Notes: a model not told the origin generated them from the letters alone. DNA of 64,000 nt from Synchiropus splendidus (GCF_027744825.2 NC_071345.1:4981501-5045500), one strand, 5' to 3'. Counted from the stretch's first letter, positions 23,440 through 37,073 are shown. A program made the numbers and translations.

Positions 23440-24750
23440 ATTTATTCATCTATTATTACTTATTTTTGTTTAAATGGATTATATTAGATATATCATATTG
23501 TAGGGGAAGATTGTAGGGGAACAATGTTAACACAGCTGTGAATTAAAAATAAGAGGTATTAAATGGGGCCTTCAAAATGACAAATCTAGAATTGAAAAAA
23601 ACCCAAAAAACTTATGTGAGGTCTGAAGCACTAAAAATTCCAGTAAAATAAAATAAAATAAATCATACAATTAAAGTTAAAAAATAAATAAATAGATAAC
23701 ACCAAATTTATGGATGTGCAAATTGTGGATGAACAACAAAGATATAAAGTGAAAAAAGTCTTTCACAAAAAAATTAGGCAATAATAAGTTTTTGGGAATT
23801 TCAGCACTGCACATTTTCGTTTGTAATTTTGTCAGTTTATGCAAGAATATTCACATAAAAATAGAAAAAACGAAATTACTCGAGCTTCAGAAATGGGATG
23901 TTTTAATGCCTTGTACGACAACAATAAGGACGTACTGAAATTAACTGAAAATGAGGTAATGAAGGTCAAAAACCATCATGCTTTGATGAGTCATCTCTCA
24001 CCTAGTGAGTGAGAAAATCTCCAATGAAACCTCTAGATGGAATACAGAAAAGATGTGACAGATTTGGACTCTGGCCTGTCCCTCGCATCGCAGCCGAGTC
24101 CCTCTCCTCCCACCGCACTCGTCTCTAAATCACCCAAGGATAAGCTAAATTATCACATCTGTTCATTTTCTGCAGTGTCCTGCTTCTGCTCATTCAGGTG
24201 CAGAAGTGAAGTCACCTGGGAGCGGCGGCGCCCCCTCTGGACGTGAAGCTAATTCACCGGAGCAGCTCTGAGCAGATGCCTTGTTCAAGGACATGTGTGG
24301 AGGAGGAGGGGAAGGGATTTTTCTTTTTTTTTTAACCACCAGACAGACCATTTAAAGTATCAACAAAAGCCCACTTTTCCTTTTTCTTCCTGCTGTGGGT
24401 GGGAGAATAAAAAAACACTTTTCTCTTGGAGGCTGCTGGACACAATTCACAACTCGGTTGAACAATGAAAGAGAAAAATGTGGTTGGTGGAAATTATTCT
24501 TGGAGATTCTTAATCTTCCTCTCGTGGAAGGTTAATTGAGGACGCTGATCTCTGGAACAGCCGCTGGCGGACATTTATATTTAGTGTCGACCGGATTGTA
24601 TTTCTTAAATTTGATCAGTTTTAGCATATTTAATGGCAACGTGAATTGTTGCGCTTGCAAAAGTCGAGCTTTTCCTTACATTTTAATTTGTAAAAAATAA
24701 AAGTTTTTACTTCAAATCTGTTCTTGTTGTCTTAAAGGGGATAGTAGTGG
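23440..24750. other. Intergenic, AT-rich, nothing recognised
   Basis: No coding exon or named repeat is visible. Confidence 0.5.
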
Positions 24751-25164
24751 TAATGTGAATTGTGCATTTATTATACAATATAGATATTGTTGGACTTGCT
24801 TGTGCTACTGATAAAGAAGTTATTTACGAATGGACGAATGCTGAGTGAAGGGAGTGTGGTTGAGTTTGTGTGAGAAAGAGAAGTTACAGGTGGAGTTCAA
24901 AGACGGGAGTGAAGCACACTGGAGGCCAGAGCAGACATGGAACTTGTTGGCGGGTCCAAGGTCAGAAGGAAGAGGTTGGAAAGTACCATCTTCTCCGGGG
25001 CTGGAAGGAGCTGGTCCTGATAAGAGCCACCTGGGTCCAAAGGAGGGGAGCAAGCCTTGCAATCGTTGCCATGGTGACAAGGGAGCCAGCGACCGACACT
25101 GGCATCAACGGCTGAGGACGGAAGCCACATGGGGAACTTTTGTTTATAACGGGGTCAAGACCTC

Positions 25165-25208
<44 letters not shown>

Positions 25209-25325
25209 ATATAAGTTGTTGGATTCTTGGTACTCATTCTCATGAGTAGATGGACGCGTGGAGCTACATGGGAGGTGTATCTCCAACAATATTAATATTG
25301 TATAATAAAAGCACAATTCCCATTA
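24751..25325. mobile_element. 575-bp element with 44-bp terminal inverted repeats
   Basis: Left end 24751-24794 and right end 25282-25325 are inverted repeats with 40 of 44 matches (core AATTGTGC, TTTATTATACAATAT, ATATTGTTGGA). The interior includes an (AT)n run at 25168-25206 and an open frame 24845-25249 that has no recognised domain. No target-site duplication was identified, so the superfamily is open. Confidence 0.7.
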
Positions 25326-25580
25326 GCGGAGCACAGTTTATTAAAAAAATATATGGTTATTTTGTATCATTTATATTACGTACTGGTAGCTGGAAAAGCA
25401 CTTTGCACATCTCTAATTTATCCATCTAGTTAGATACTTTTTTCTTAATGTGAAATATTGCGGAAGTTTCAAATGTCAATCAATTGATCTCAACAGGCCA
25501 GCGGGTGGCGGTAGTGTAGCTCACCCATTAGACATCGATTTACTTGACTTGAGGTAGTTCCAGTTGTGCTGGGAACTGCT

Positions 25581-25719
25581 CCGTCACCCGGTGTGATATT
25601 CTAAAAATTGGAGAATCCTCAACTCCGCAATCCAAGATGGCTTCCCTGAACATAAACAGGAAGTAGAAGTTTTCATCTCAGTAGTTTTCTAGTTGAAAAC
25701 AGAAACATGTATTTATCTA
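25581..25719. repeat. Dispersed 139-bp repeat, copy B
   Basis: This copy matches 22838-22976 at 134 of 139 positions, without indel. Here the TTTATCTA end is followed by unique sequence, not by a tetranucleotide array. Confidence 0.85.
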
Positions 25720-26114
25720 GAAGTTGCTTCAGACGTGGGAGATTAGTTTTTGTGCATGTCACTGTCGTGTTTTCCGAATGGTAAAACTGGACCCGTTAAA
25801 CTCAAGGATGAGTCCAATCTCCTACTGTGAAATATATTCATCAACAACCCTTCTTCATGGACGAAAGTTAAGGAAAGACAAAATACAAAATCAGCTGTGA
25901 CTTTTTACTCAAAGATTCTCGACATAAATCATGACTATTGAAGTATGTAGGCAACAGATAAAACGTAAATATTATTTTTTCAGCATCTTTTATGTGTTTT
26001 AAGGTCCAAGAAGACAATAGAATTTAATGTAACATTTAAATATCACCATTAAAATGTGTTAAAATAAAATGAAGACAAAAAAAGACTGATGAAAACAAGA
26101 TAAAATTAATTTGT

Positions 26115-26200
26115 ACTTTTGCTGTGAGCACATGAGGGCCACATCAATACAGAGTAAGGGCCGCATGTGGCCACCGGGCCGCGCTTTGCCCAGATCTTTT
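26115..26200. mobile_element. Right end of a hAT-like repeat
   Basis: GAGGGCCACATCAATACAG and GGGCCGCGCTTTGCCCAGAT match the right end of the type also seen at 45500-45545. The left end is not found. Confidence 0.45.
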
Positions 26201-27294
26201 CTATCTCAAGTTAACTCCATGAGCTCCCAAATATTCCTCATTTTTTATGGTCTTATTTCATTTCTATCGTGGCAACTATTTTCTATTGCGTAACTACGAT
26301 ACTTGAAGTACCCAGAGTAAAACTTGTTGACAGATATCTGTGACGTGCAACACCTCAGGCAGCGTCACCGACATGTCATTTGCATCGAATGATGATTCGA
26401 GAGTGACAAGTATGGATGTTTATTCAGACCCTCAGCCACGAGTCATACCTCAGTCAATAAATCATTAAATCACAGTGGCTGGGGGCTCGGTCAAAGGCCC
26501 ATCCAAAAGCCATTACTCCAGATGGTGCATTAGGATGAATATCATTACGCTGGGACCCCCCTCCACTCCCCCAATAGATGTTCTCCTTCCGCTGTCATTT
26601 TCACCCTCTCATACTTTAAAGAGGACTCTGACATTGACTTCCACTCCACAGTGTCGTACGAAAGGGAAGTTGTTGTTTCTCCTCTGCGCAGTAGATTAAA
26701 CCACTTGGAGCAGGTTGTTCTTTTTGAACTCCTTCTCGCCGTATTAAGGAAAGCTCTTTACAAACCTCGACTGAAGAAGGAGGAAAAAAAAAAAGAAGAA
26801 AAGAAGGCTCCTCAGGCTGAAACAATTTCCTCCCATGCTCCCCTCTTTTGGCTATACTTCTAAATTTACCCATCCATTAGTGGGAGCCACAGAAGAGTTG
26901 CTTGAGCTTTTAACAAGACGACTTCTTCTCCTCGGTGTCATGCTCTGCTGGGCTTCAAAACACACATCCCCTCTTTTGTGTCTTTATTACTGCTGGATGT
27001 TGTTGAGCTTAACTATGTGAGTAATGTGTGTGTGTGAGTGTGTGGACGTTGGAGAGGGGATTGACTGAAGTATCCACCATGGTGTCTTTGACGGACGCTC
27101 ATGTCAGTGTTAGTGAACCGTCGCCCTCCTCAGCATGGCACCTACTTTTCTGACTCCGTCAGAGACTCCTCCTGTCGGAGGAGGAAGGATGGGGCTAGTG
27201 AGGAGGTGCGGCAGCCAACCAAAGGCACCACAACCGACGACCTTGAATGAAGCTGATGAATATACAGGATGTCTAAAGAACCTATAGGAATTTA
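26201..27294. other. Intergenic, largely unique
   Basis: No coding exon is recognised. The segment 26400-26560 is non-repetitive and could be conserved non-coding DNA, which cannot be judged from one sequence. Confidence 0.4.
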
Positions 27295-27308
27295 GTTGCT
27301 GCATTTTT

Positions 27309-27473
27309 ACTGCCAGGCAGAAGGTGGAGAGGAAGGCAAAGAGGAGATTGATGGAGGTGGTGAAGGAGGACATGAGGTCTGTAGGTTTGAGAGAAGAGGA
27401 AGCCGAGGACAGGGGGAGATGGAGGAAGGTGATCCACTGAAGGGAGAAGCTGAAAGGAAAAGAAGAAGAAGAA
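27309..27473 (+). mobile_element. Short LINE copy with a perfect 14-bp target-site duplication
   Basis: This 165-bp, strongly 5'-truncated copy of the LINE at 2696-3290 lies in the opposite orientation. It ends with an AAG-rich tail. GTTGCTGCATTTTT flanks it on both sides (27295-27308, 27474-27487) without mismatch, which points to a fairly recent target-primed insertion. Confidence 0.85.
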
Positions 27474-27487
27474 GTTGCTGCATTTTT

Positions 27488-29282
27488 GGATGACTGACAC
27501 CTTGCTAGAGTCATTCCTGCACTTAACTTCAGCAAGAGAATTTCCAATTGGAGGATTAACAGACGTGCTCTTATCTTACCTTCGATGTTTCTATTATTAG
27601 CACGGTAGCATTCATCTTGCTGTATCACTGAACTCTGACGTCCTTCATGTGATGGAACGCTGCATGAAGACTGAACGACCTCACAAGAGGATCAATGATT
27701 CCTTATCTATTTGCATCGCAGTCAATTGGATGGTGGAAATCAGCAGCGTTCTGACTTGGGGGACAGAAACAAAAAGGATGGTATGGTGTTACTTTCTAGA
27801 TAAAGAGAAGGTGAGGCGAAAGTTGGACCACCAATTTTGAAGGTCGATCGACTGACCCTTCTGTTGTCACAAGCGCTGTGTGAACTGAGTCGCAAGTGAC
27901 CAAGCAAGGTCTTTTTTCTCACTATAGACTGTGTCACAGTCCATTTGCCTCAAGAATCCCAAGTGTGAACACTACTGAACCAGGCTTTGGTCCCACACTC
28001 CACGAGGAGATGTGGATTCGGGCTGCTCAGATGTGAGAGGTGACTTGGCTCAAGATGCAGGAAATGATGTTCCCAGCTGAAATAATAGGTTGGAAAATAA
28101 GTTGTTTCTCCACGTTTGGCAAAAAAAGCATCTCAAGAGAAGTAGCTAGAATGGAGTATTGTTTTCGCAGAGCAACGCACTCAATAGTCCCCGGTGACTG
28201 CTGAGACGCTGTTTGAATTACTTGCTCTTAAACGGCGGTGGGGGCGTGAATCCGACTTGGGTCAGTCTGAAAGCGTGTTTAAAGATGGCGGGAAAATCTT
28301 TTAAGAGCTTTATATCATGAGGTCTCACAGTCATCGATATGAGGAAAAGTGTGGGAAGGGATCTCTCCTGTGACCTCGAAATGCTTCCGTTAAGGACAAA
28401 GGACAGATGTTATCTTTAAAATGATTCCTTTGTACATTTCGGGCGCATTAAGCGTGGGAAGGACAGACCAGCGCTATAGAACACTGGTTTGCTTCAGCCC
28501 CTGAGGGGATGGGTTTGGCACTGCAGACTCAGCCTCGGGTCAAAGTTTTGCCCCAAAATCCGGATACACACAAATAAGAGTTTGGTCCGAGACTTAAGTT
28601 CGCCTGGGTGTTAGAGTTGCAACAGGGTGTGATGTTTTGCCAGAGGCAACTCGGCGCAACACGCAGGGAGTGACATGACTGGTTACCAGCGCAGGAACAG
28701 AACGTGTTTGGAGTGGCAAGGAGTTAAATTGTCTAAATCGGGCGCTAAGTAGATTAAAAAAATATTGTACTAAAGTAGACATATTGTGGTAGGTACTGCT
28801 TTGATGGCCTGTCAGATCTACAAAGGAGTGACTACCTGATATTGACATTGGGAAATGTTACTGGTTGTACAATATGCAGGAAATGTGACGTGCTCTGTGT
28901 TAGGGAAATAAAAAGTTGTTTGTTTGGGACATGTAAGAACTGTCAAGACCTGAGTCAGAATTTCTTAGTGGCACAAAAACAGCAGTTTTGAACATACGGA
29001 CCCTCGTGTGGAGAAGTGCGCTCTGAAAAAATGGGAAATACCATCGAGCCAGCAGAGCCGGCGGACTCCAGCCCTTCTGGGCCTCCACCTGTTTGACGGC
29101 CTAAGGTGCATACAATTCGGATTCAAACCTATTTCAACCCTTGGTTTAATTTTCAATGTTAATTTTATCTAAATTAATTTTACATAAACCAATTTTACAA
29201 AGCATGAAGGTGAGACTGCCCCATACCTCTTCTTGTGGGTATGGGATATGCGGATGCTGCATATTAAAGGCCCATTGATGCT
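27488..29282. other. Intergenic, nothing recognised
   Basis: The open frames are short and have no family resemblance. Confidence 0.5.
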
Positions 29283-29640
29283 CAACGTTCCATACGAATC
29301 CAGAGGTGGACGGAGCCTTCAGTCTGTACATTTATACAAAGCTGATAGATACAGACCAAATGGAGCTGTACCACCGGAAACCATGTGTGGCAGTGTTAGT
29401 ACCTGATATGTAGCTGTAATGAAACATGAAGAAGACATAATGGTGGAACTTCTCCGTCCTCCAGTGGCGATATGTTTATACCACTGCCTCCTACAACGCT
29501 GCCTCCGTTTCCCATTTTCTGCAGGAGGCACATTATCAATACTTCTTCCACAGTCGCCATGTCGGTTTTGGAGTTTGTCGTTGTCACAAACGTTTGACAG
29601 TTGTCTGCTCCCCCTGGTGGATATAGTGGTGTAAGGCAAT
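29283..29640 (+). repeat. Dispersed repeat family R, copy 2
   Basis: Starts near AACGTTCCATACGAATCCAG and includes GTACCACCGGAAACCATG, GCGATATG, CTTCTTCCACAGTCGCCATG and TGCTCCCCCTGGTGGATAT. It is collinear with 42648-43047. No protein is encoded. Confidence 0.75.
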
Positions 29641-32010
29641 GCCAAATTAAAAATAAAAGGGGTTTGAAATCCTCGCAGGAAAGCAGGGGGCTGAAACAGT
29701 CCTCATATGCCCCATTATACTGAGCCATGTGTTTAATAAATTTGACTCCAACACGGGGGAGTATGTTCCAACGTGGAAAGGAACGACACCTGAGCCTTGC
29801 CAAAGTTAACATACAGATCATTTTGGTTTGTATTGTGTCTCAGTTTTCTGTCACCACAAGAGCGAGGTATTACCATCATCCTCACTGTGGGCTGAGCTGA
29901 ATGACGGAACCCGAGGGGACAAACAAATTAAGCACCACACAACACAAACCTGATGCATTACCAATTTTTCCGTCATCCCTTCACTCCCAGGTCTCCAACC
30001 TGCCGCTGCTCTTCAGACTTTCCTTGACCAAACAGGAAACAACGGAGAGCGACCTAAAGCGACGGTGACGGTGGGCTTCGCCATGAGAATTGGACTCATC
30101 TTTTGGCGTGGGCAGCGTTCGTGTTTTCTCAGCCACCAGTGCCCACAGCGCAGCGCCGGGCTGGCTGGCAGGCTCGGGAAAAAGAACCCATCTGTTGTAT
30201 GAGATTATTTCAAACCAGGGACGGCACAGGATGTCACCTGTTTGGAGAGACTCAGGGGAGGCGGGATTAGAGAGAAACGTGTGTCTGTGTGGGCTTGAGA
30301 GAGGAGAAGAGGCTCCGTTATCCAGTCGAATCACAACCATGTTTACTGTGATTCTTTCTGTTGCACTCCACAAGCATGTGGTATCATGAACAAAAGGACG
30401 ACAACCCTGCTCTAAAGATAGCGGTCATCCACGTGAAACAGTTGCTCCCTTCCTGATCATCTTCCCAAAGGTTTCAGAGACTAACTCAAGGGCACTTTTG
30501 AGACCTTTTCTTGGATTTAAATTCTATCTCTTTCTTTCTATGCAGCAATCAGCTGACCTGTTTTATTGCCTCGGATGGGGGTTTGTTCTTGGACTGGACG
30601 GCGGTCTTTCTGTCTTGCCACCCCCTGATGAATCAGTGTTTGAAGCCGCAGCCCAAGGCCCTTTTAGGGTACGCATGAATGACCCACTGACATTTGATGA
30701 ATTCGTAAACGTCCGCGAGATTAGCCAACTAGTTATCTCCTCCTGACTCGCCTTCAACTGCTTCGCTATTTTGTTGCTCTCTTCATTTTATTAATGAAAC
30801 TCTTGGCTTTATCACATACATCTTTAATAGCATTTTAAGGACTTTCATAATCTGATCCTTTCGGATGACAAAATGAAGGGTTTAATCTGCGATAAAGAAT
30901 TGAACCTGACAGCAACATCTGAATCGTTTAGGATAATGGAAGGGGAAGAAAAAAAAAGAGAAAAAGTTCCTGTCTGCGGGTGATAAATGAGCGTCATGTC
31001 ACCAGGGAAGACTCAAGGTATGAAAGGAGGAAGAAGGAGAGGAAGAGGAAATTTGGCTTTTGAATTGTTGCCCACAGGACGCCCAGGCACAGACCTCAGG
31101 AAGCCATAACCTCTTCACTCTGCCATCTGTGGCTCAGAGGTGTGCGTGTGTGTGCGTGTGTGTCTATTTAGGAGGACTCGCCGTTTGTATGCAAATGACT
31201 TTTACGGTTATATACGCTGAAACTTCCCTGCGGTGCCTCTGTGCTCAGCAAAGAGAGACATGACACTGGATGAGTGCTCATTTCCGCTGTAAGTTTCTAA
31301 ATCCCAATATGCGCCTCTTTAGATCTATACATTTCACTGAGACGCTTTGTCCTTCAGATGAACGCGCACACACACCTATATCACCTCTTGCTCATCTGCG
31401 CAGCACAACAGATGGACGAACAGGAGAGAGAGTTCCCACGTCCGCTTCTCCACCTCATCCAAACTCCCTCCATCTCAGCCCAGCCTGCCCTGACCCTGCC
31501 AAAATCATCATGACTCAGCCACAACACAAGCCCACACAAACACAGCCAACCAAGCTGGAACACGCGCGGCCCAAAAGTAGAGGCATCCATTCTAGAGGGG
31601 CGCAGCAGTGGGGCGGCTAATGACCAGCTCATCAACATCAGCGCCCTCACTTCCGAAAATAATCAACAAAATGCTTTTTTGTAATCGCATTGCGATGACT
31701 GGGAAGTCGGAGTGGGAAACAACATACTTGTGCTCATAATCTGGTTGAAGACTGGACTGTGACATGTAGCAGACTGACGCAGTGTTATACTGAGTTGCTT
31801 GATGGAATGTGAAACCCAAAGTTGGAGACAGTGGTTCTCCTCACCACCAGAACCACCACAAGGACTCACAATTGTTCCTTAAATATATTACCTAGGAGTC
31901 TATGCCAAGAGGGGCGAAGCTCTAGGAGACATCTGTGGCTCCTCTGACTTCACATTTCAGAGAGTTGAGCCAGATGGAATAGTTCACAGGTAGTTTCTAC
32001 TTTGAAGATG
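29641..32010. other. Intergenic, nothing recognised
   Basis: No exon can be supported. Short GT runs lie near 31141-31162. Confidence 0.5.
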
Positions 32011-32451
32011 TGATAGGTTGATGAGGTATCATGAAACAGTATTTCAGGGTTGATGAATCAGTGTCCTAAGTTTCAGATGCCTCTACCTGGCGCCAATGGT
32101 TGAGAAAAGATGTGAGGTTTCATTGAATTAGTTGTTTAAAACTAGTAGTGGATCAATGAGGCATCATGAAACAGTATTGCAAGGTTGATGAAACAGTGTC
32201 CGGAAGCAGAAACCTCATCAATCCATGGGTTATCTGCATGGCATTTTGTAGTAGAGATGGGTCGAGTTTTCATGACACAGCATTGTAAGATTGATGAGGT
32301 TTCATGAAACAGCGTCCTGATTGTCTGAGGCCACCAGAGGGCGCTGTCTGATCTCAAACGTCTCAACTTCAATGAAACCTCACATCAATAAGGACATTGT
32401 TTCATCAACCCTGCAATACTGTTTCATGAAACCTCATTGACCCGTCACTAG
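32011..32451. mobile_element. Cluster of hAT-like MITE copies, one with an 8-bp target-site duplication
   Basis: Partial left arms at 32011-32130 and 32150-32210 precede a fuller copy at 32250-32451, which starts near TAGAGATGGGTCGAG and ends CCCGTCACTAG. CATTTTGT flanks this copy (32242-32249, 32452-32459), an hAT-type 8-bp duplication. A full CTCF core match lies at 32331-32344 (plus). Confidence 0.75.
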
Positions 32452-32514
32452 CATTTTGTGTCCAGTAGAACAAGGATTACTAAAGTTTTCAGCCCGCAGC
32501 CTCCGAAAAATTGT

Positions 32515-32577
32515 AACTAAAACAGACGCAAATAAAAAACATTAAAAAAATGTTTTTTATTTGCGTCTGTTTTAGTT
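32515..32577. repeat. Perfect 28-bp palindrome with 7-nt spacer
   Basis: Arm 32515-32542 (AACTAAAACAGACGCAAATA then AAAAACAT) is exactly complementary to 32550-32577. The spacer is TAAAAAA. The DNA or any transcript could fold into a 28-bp hairpin. It is not part of any repeat family seen here. Confidence 0.95.
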
Positions 32578-32779
32578 TGTAAAATTGATTCATTTCCACA
32601 AGTTGGTCAAATTTAAAAGAACACTTTAGGCCCCACTTTCGGAACAAATCATTACCTGAACCCAGGACACTGAACAGGAAAGAAGACTAAATTAACATAT
32701 GGCCAAAGGTTGGTGCTATCAAAATTAAAAAGAACGTCTCGAAACTCAAAGCCAGTGTGCTGGAAATCTCCTAAACCTG

Positions 32780-32885
32780 AATTGGTCTCAACACAGGCAG
32801 TGGCAGCAATAGATGCACATGTTAGGGCCTTAAATCGATCCATCGTGGGCTGGACATGGCCCACGGGCCTCGAGTTTGATGAACA
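32780..32885. mobile_element. Right end of a hAT-like repeat
   Basis: TGGCCCACGGGCCTCGAGTT followed by TGATGAACAC resembles the end of a fish hAT repeat. The left end is unclear. Confidence 0.4.
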
Positions 32886-34480
32886 CAGAAATCTATTTTA
32901 AAATGTCATTATTTTCTTTTCTATTTTTGATGTGAAGGTGTTTTTTTTTTTTTGCCTAGTTTCTGAGGTGCTTATGTAAGTAGTCTAAAGGAATTCGGAC
33001 AGAAAGAAGAAAAAGAACCACCGGCGCCTTCGGTGTCCTCAGCTGTCCTCGCTCCTCACACTTCTCACTGGTATTTTTACCAAACGCATCACGGTGGTCA
33101 AGCCAGGCACATTTAAACATAAATGTCAAGTTGGACCTCAGGTGAAAAATGTCAGGGTACGGCCCAAACCCCCCCTGGGCAGATGTGACCAACTCACCTC
33201 CCAAATTCATCGATTTCCCTGAGACCAATTACGGCGACGTCAGAGATCTCACTCACAAGTTCCGGATGGCAGGAGCTGCTCAGACTTTAATCACACATTA
33301 ATGCTTTCCCCTCGCAGCAATTTCCACAGTTTATCCGTTCGCCAGATATTTTATTGATTATGAGCAGCCGTAGCTCAGCGCCGCCGCGATCCTCAGCTAT
33401 CTGTACGAATCTGTCACCATCTCTCTTACTGTCTCCCGCTTCTCGGCGGGAGAAAAAAAAAAACGGCAGTGGAATACGGGAGAAAGAAAACCAGACTTAA
33501 GAGTGATGATTTCCTCGTGAAACTGCCATTGATTTTGTGACATGCTGATTTAATCTCTCTCTCTCTGTCAGAAGCGAGAGTGAGCGAATTATCTGGTCTT
33601 GACAGAGTGGCATCGGCGGATATGTATGAATGCACGTGATAAGTGGGGTGAAGCTCTGATGTTATTCAAAGAGAAGCAGGTTGGAAGTTGCAGCCGGAGA
33701 ATTCCACTTATTTTGTTATTATTGCTTTGTTATTTTCCAGGCAAACTTTGGGCGTGGCCGAAAAAAATTCAAGATGTTAGGTGGGTTCGACGGTTGGTCA
33801 GTAGAATCTGCCAGGACAAAAACCCAACTTCCTTGTTCACGTCACGTCATACAATTTCTTGCAACTGCACTGAAGAAGAAACTCAAAGTAACTGTCTTCA
33901 TGTGTGTGTTTTGATAGTGATGTATTTTAAAATAAACCCTCTCCTCTTCCATCAGTGTCTGGCAGTGTACTGCAACAAGTGTGGATGACGCACACAAAGT
34001 TTTGTATAATATATAATGGGGCTGACACGATAAGTATTTGGCCCGATTTGATATTTTCCAGATTCTTGTATTTATAAAGGGTATTGTTCGCTCTCTATAA
34101 ATATACCAAGCAGTTTATGTGCAATGACAAGGTGCCAGAACAGGTTCTGACAGTAATATTTTGGGAGCTAAATTGTCTCAGCGACTGAGATCCAGTGTTA
34201 TTACGGACCAAAGCCCAGGAGAATGACTGATATCCAGCAACTTTCCCTGCAGTTTTACAGCCCAGGACGACCATCCATCACATAGATGGATGCTATACTG
34301 AGCAGCAGTTAGCAGAGGACTGCCAAGTCTCTTGTAACTGGCATAAAACTCTGACAATAGAGGCTTTTGTCAGGCCATGTTTCCATTTGCCAGGCCTTTC
34401 TAGCAAGTTACTTCATATGTATCTATATTATGTATGCAGTCTGTGCTGCGCTCACAAAATGGCACTGTGGAGTGACAGTT
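32886..34480. other. Intergenic, nothing recognised
   Basis: No coding exon or named repeat can be supported. Confidence 0.5.
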
Positions 34481-34763
34481 GCAAGCATCAGCTGCGTGAA
34501 TCCAGCAACAGGTCCTTGCTGTACATTTGACTTCTTCCCCTCGGCCGTCAGACTGTTGAATTCATGAACAGCCTTGTTGTTATTTTTATTTTTATTTTTA
34601 TTTTTATTTTTATTTTTATTTTTATTTTTATTTTTATTTTTATTTTTATTTTTATTTTTATTTTTATTTTTATTCCAAAACACTTTCCTAGATGGTAGGC
34701 TCCCCCTGACCATGGCAATAAATTAAATTCTGATTCTGATTCTGATTTTGATTCTGATTCTGA
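34480..34763 (+). mobile_element. LINE 3' end (L2-like) with an internal TTTTTA array
   Basis: The plus strand codes for FDFFPSAVRLLNS, the usual C-terminal end of an L2-type polymerase, up to a stop at about 34567. It is followed by a TTTTTA array (about 34580-34672), then GGCAATAAATTAAATTCTGA and TTCTGA tandem tail units. The array splits the 3' untranslated region. Confidence 0.65.
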
Positions 34764-36315
34764 CAATAGTTGTTTGAACATAAAGATTGTTATGAGTATT
34801 AAACTTGTGTGTTTGATCGGCTGCTCTGTTGAGCAGGAGACAAGCTTGACCACGGCTTATGATGGTGCGTCTGGCCGTCGTCATAATGTGGGGAAAATTA
34901 TATTATTAATATTTAATATTGTCACCAAAAAAATCGACATTTCTGCCGTATTATGAAAATAATATCTGTGTAATGGAAAGTGAGTCTCAAACTACTTTCA
35001 CTGTCCTGATCTGACCTTTCCTCTCCTCACCCAGAGACCACTTGTCAGAATTTTTCCCACAACTCAACACCTACAATAATGACACTTCCATCAATCAAAG
35101 CAGCTTCTGTTTAGGTTTAATTAGTACCTGCTGCTGAGCTCAGCACTTCTGTTGTGAGTCTGCAGCAAGCTCAAAGAACAGTTGTTTATCCCCATGGAGA
35201 CGTCTTGCCTCAGCCCCATCACTGTTTAAACTGAGATTGCCTTTCAAAAATATTCATTCATTCCTCAGCTCACCCTGAAAGCCACGACCCTGAGGAAGGA
35301 AAATACATGGCAAAAGTCGCCCAAACTCAGCGCTTCACTGCAGCGCACTTTCAGAATACGATCACCTATTTTAGGCAGTTAAGCCCCAATAACAGGTTTC
35401 AGATTTTCTTTTCAGTTTAATTTAAATTAAACAGAGCAAAGGTTGTTAAATATTCAATCGTGATGACAAAATGAAACATAAATGAGATAAGCTGAGAGAA
35501 TAATTGCAGGTGGTGGAGGGGAAGGACATTAAAATTCATAGTCTCGGTGTAAATATCTCAACAACAATGTGACAATTATTGCAGGGGACAATGACTAATG
35601 TGTGGGAAATATTGTCATTGCACAGCTGGGAAAGTCAATTTTCTCAGTTCGTGTGCGTCCTATGAATCCAGTCTACTACTAATGTAGGTTTTATCAAACC
35701 CAGATTTGATACGATGGGAAGTTTGCTGTTGTATTCTTTAAAGAAAAAAATAAAAACAGAAATAAATTACCATTATTTAAAAACAAGACACAACTACTCT
35801 ATGAGGGAGAGAGGTAGATCCCACTTTGTATATGCTTGCTCTCTGGTGATATTTAATACAATAACTAAATACAGAAAAAAACAAAACTGAATTACCTGGG
35901 CTTATAAAAAGACTATTTTATATAAAAAAAAATAATAATAATTAAAGCCTAAAAAAAACATTTAATAATATAAATTTATTATTAAAGATAAAAATAATAT
36001 ATTCCAAAATCTAAAACTGTTACCAAAAAATGAAATAATTTCATTCATTTTTGCCTCTGTTGTTGAGTTTCAGAAAATTATGAAAAAAAAGTAGAAAAAA
36101 TCGAAATTGTCAGCATGTTAAAATACTAAATAACAAAAACAAAAAACAAAAATTCAAATGGCAAATAACAGCATTAAACAATTTATTTGTGTAATTTAAA
36201 TTACAAACAAAAAACCCTCAGTTACTTATGAATGTAACTGCAATTGTTGAAGCTGATCTTATTTGCAGTTATTTGATATTTGAAATCGAAAAAAATAAAA
36301 ACCAGGGATAAAACA

Positions 36316-36378
<63 letters not shown>

Positions 36379-37073
36379 GTGAGTTCCAGGTTGTATCAAT
36401 AAGGGTCATAAAACCCCATTAAAAAATAAAATAAAATAACATTTGATGAAAAAAAATCCTGCATATGAGCACCATTGCTACATTAGTAAGTTAAGAAATA
36501 TATTCTTCTCCAGTTTGATGTAGAGTTGAGTCCATTTCGGATTGGTGGCTTCATTCCTGTAACCTTCTCCAGCACGTTGGCTTTGTTCAACATGGCAGCT
36601 TTCTGTAGAGCGGCCCTTCATTTTCAAAAAGGTCATTGATGATAGCGGGACACATCAGCATGCATGTGATCTGGTGACAGATGTGCCTGCGAGCCATCTC
36701 TCTCCAGAGCGTGCACCAATTAGAGGAGGGTCTTGTATCAATCACAAGTCAAATAACATCTCATCAAAAAGCCGTCTGTTAGGATTCCTCCCGATTCCTC
36801 CAGAGATCCCAGATTCTCCCCAGATCCCATCTCTATCACCCCTTTCCGGAGTTTGGCTTTATTCTAACTGTTTGTGTTGGAACACACCGACGGATGGGGG
36901 AGGTTAACCAGCCAATAAACACCTCAACAGTCAGATCTTGACCTCAGTTACTGCTCGACTTGATTTGAATGCACAGAGGAAAATGCTGCTCTCTTTAAAT
37001 AAATGATGATTCCACATCAGTGGCATGGAAAATTGGCACGTCGCTGATGTATGATCAATGGTGACGGCTCTGG
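34764..37073. other. Intergenic, AT-rich; AAT array
   Basis: An AAT trinucleotide array lies at about 36318-36377. Much of 35700-36470 is A-rich. No gene is recognised. Confidence 0.6.

Noticed and set aside
24845..25249. 134-codon plus-strand frame as a gene
   Set aside because: It lies inside an inverted-repeat element and ends in an (AT)n run; no domain is recognised.
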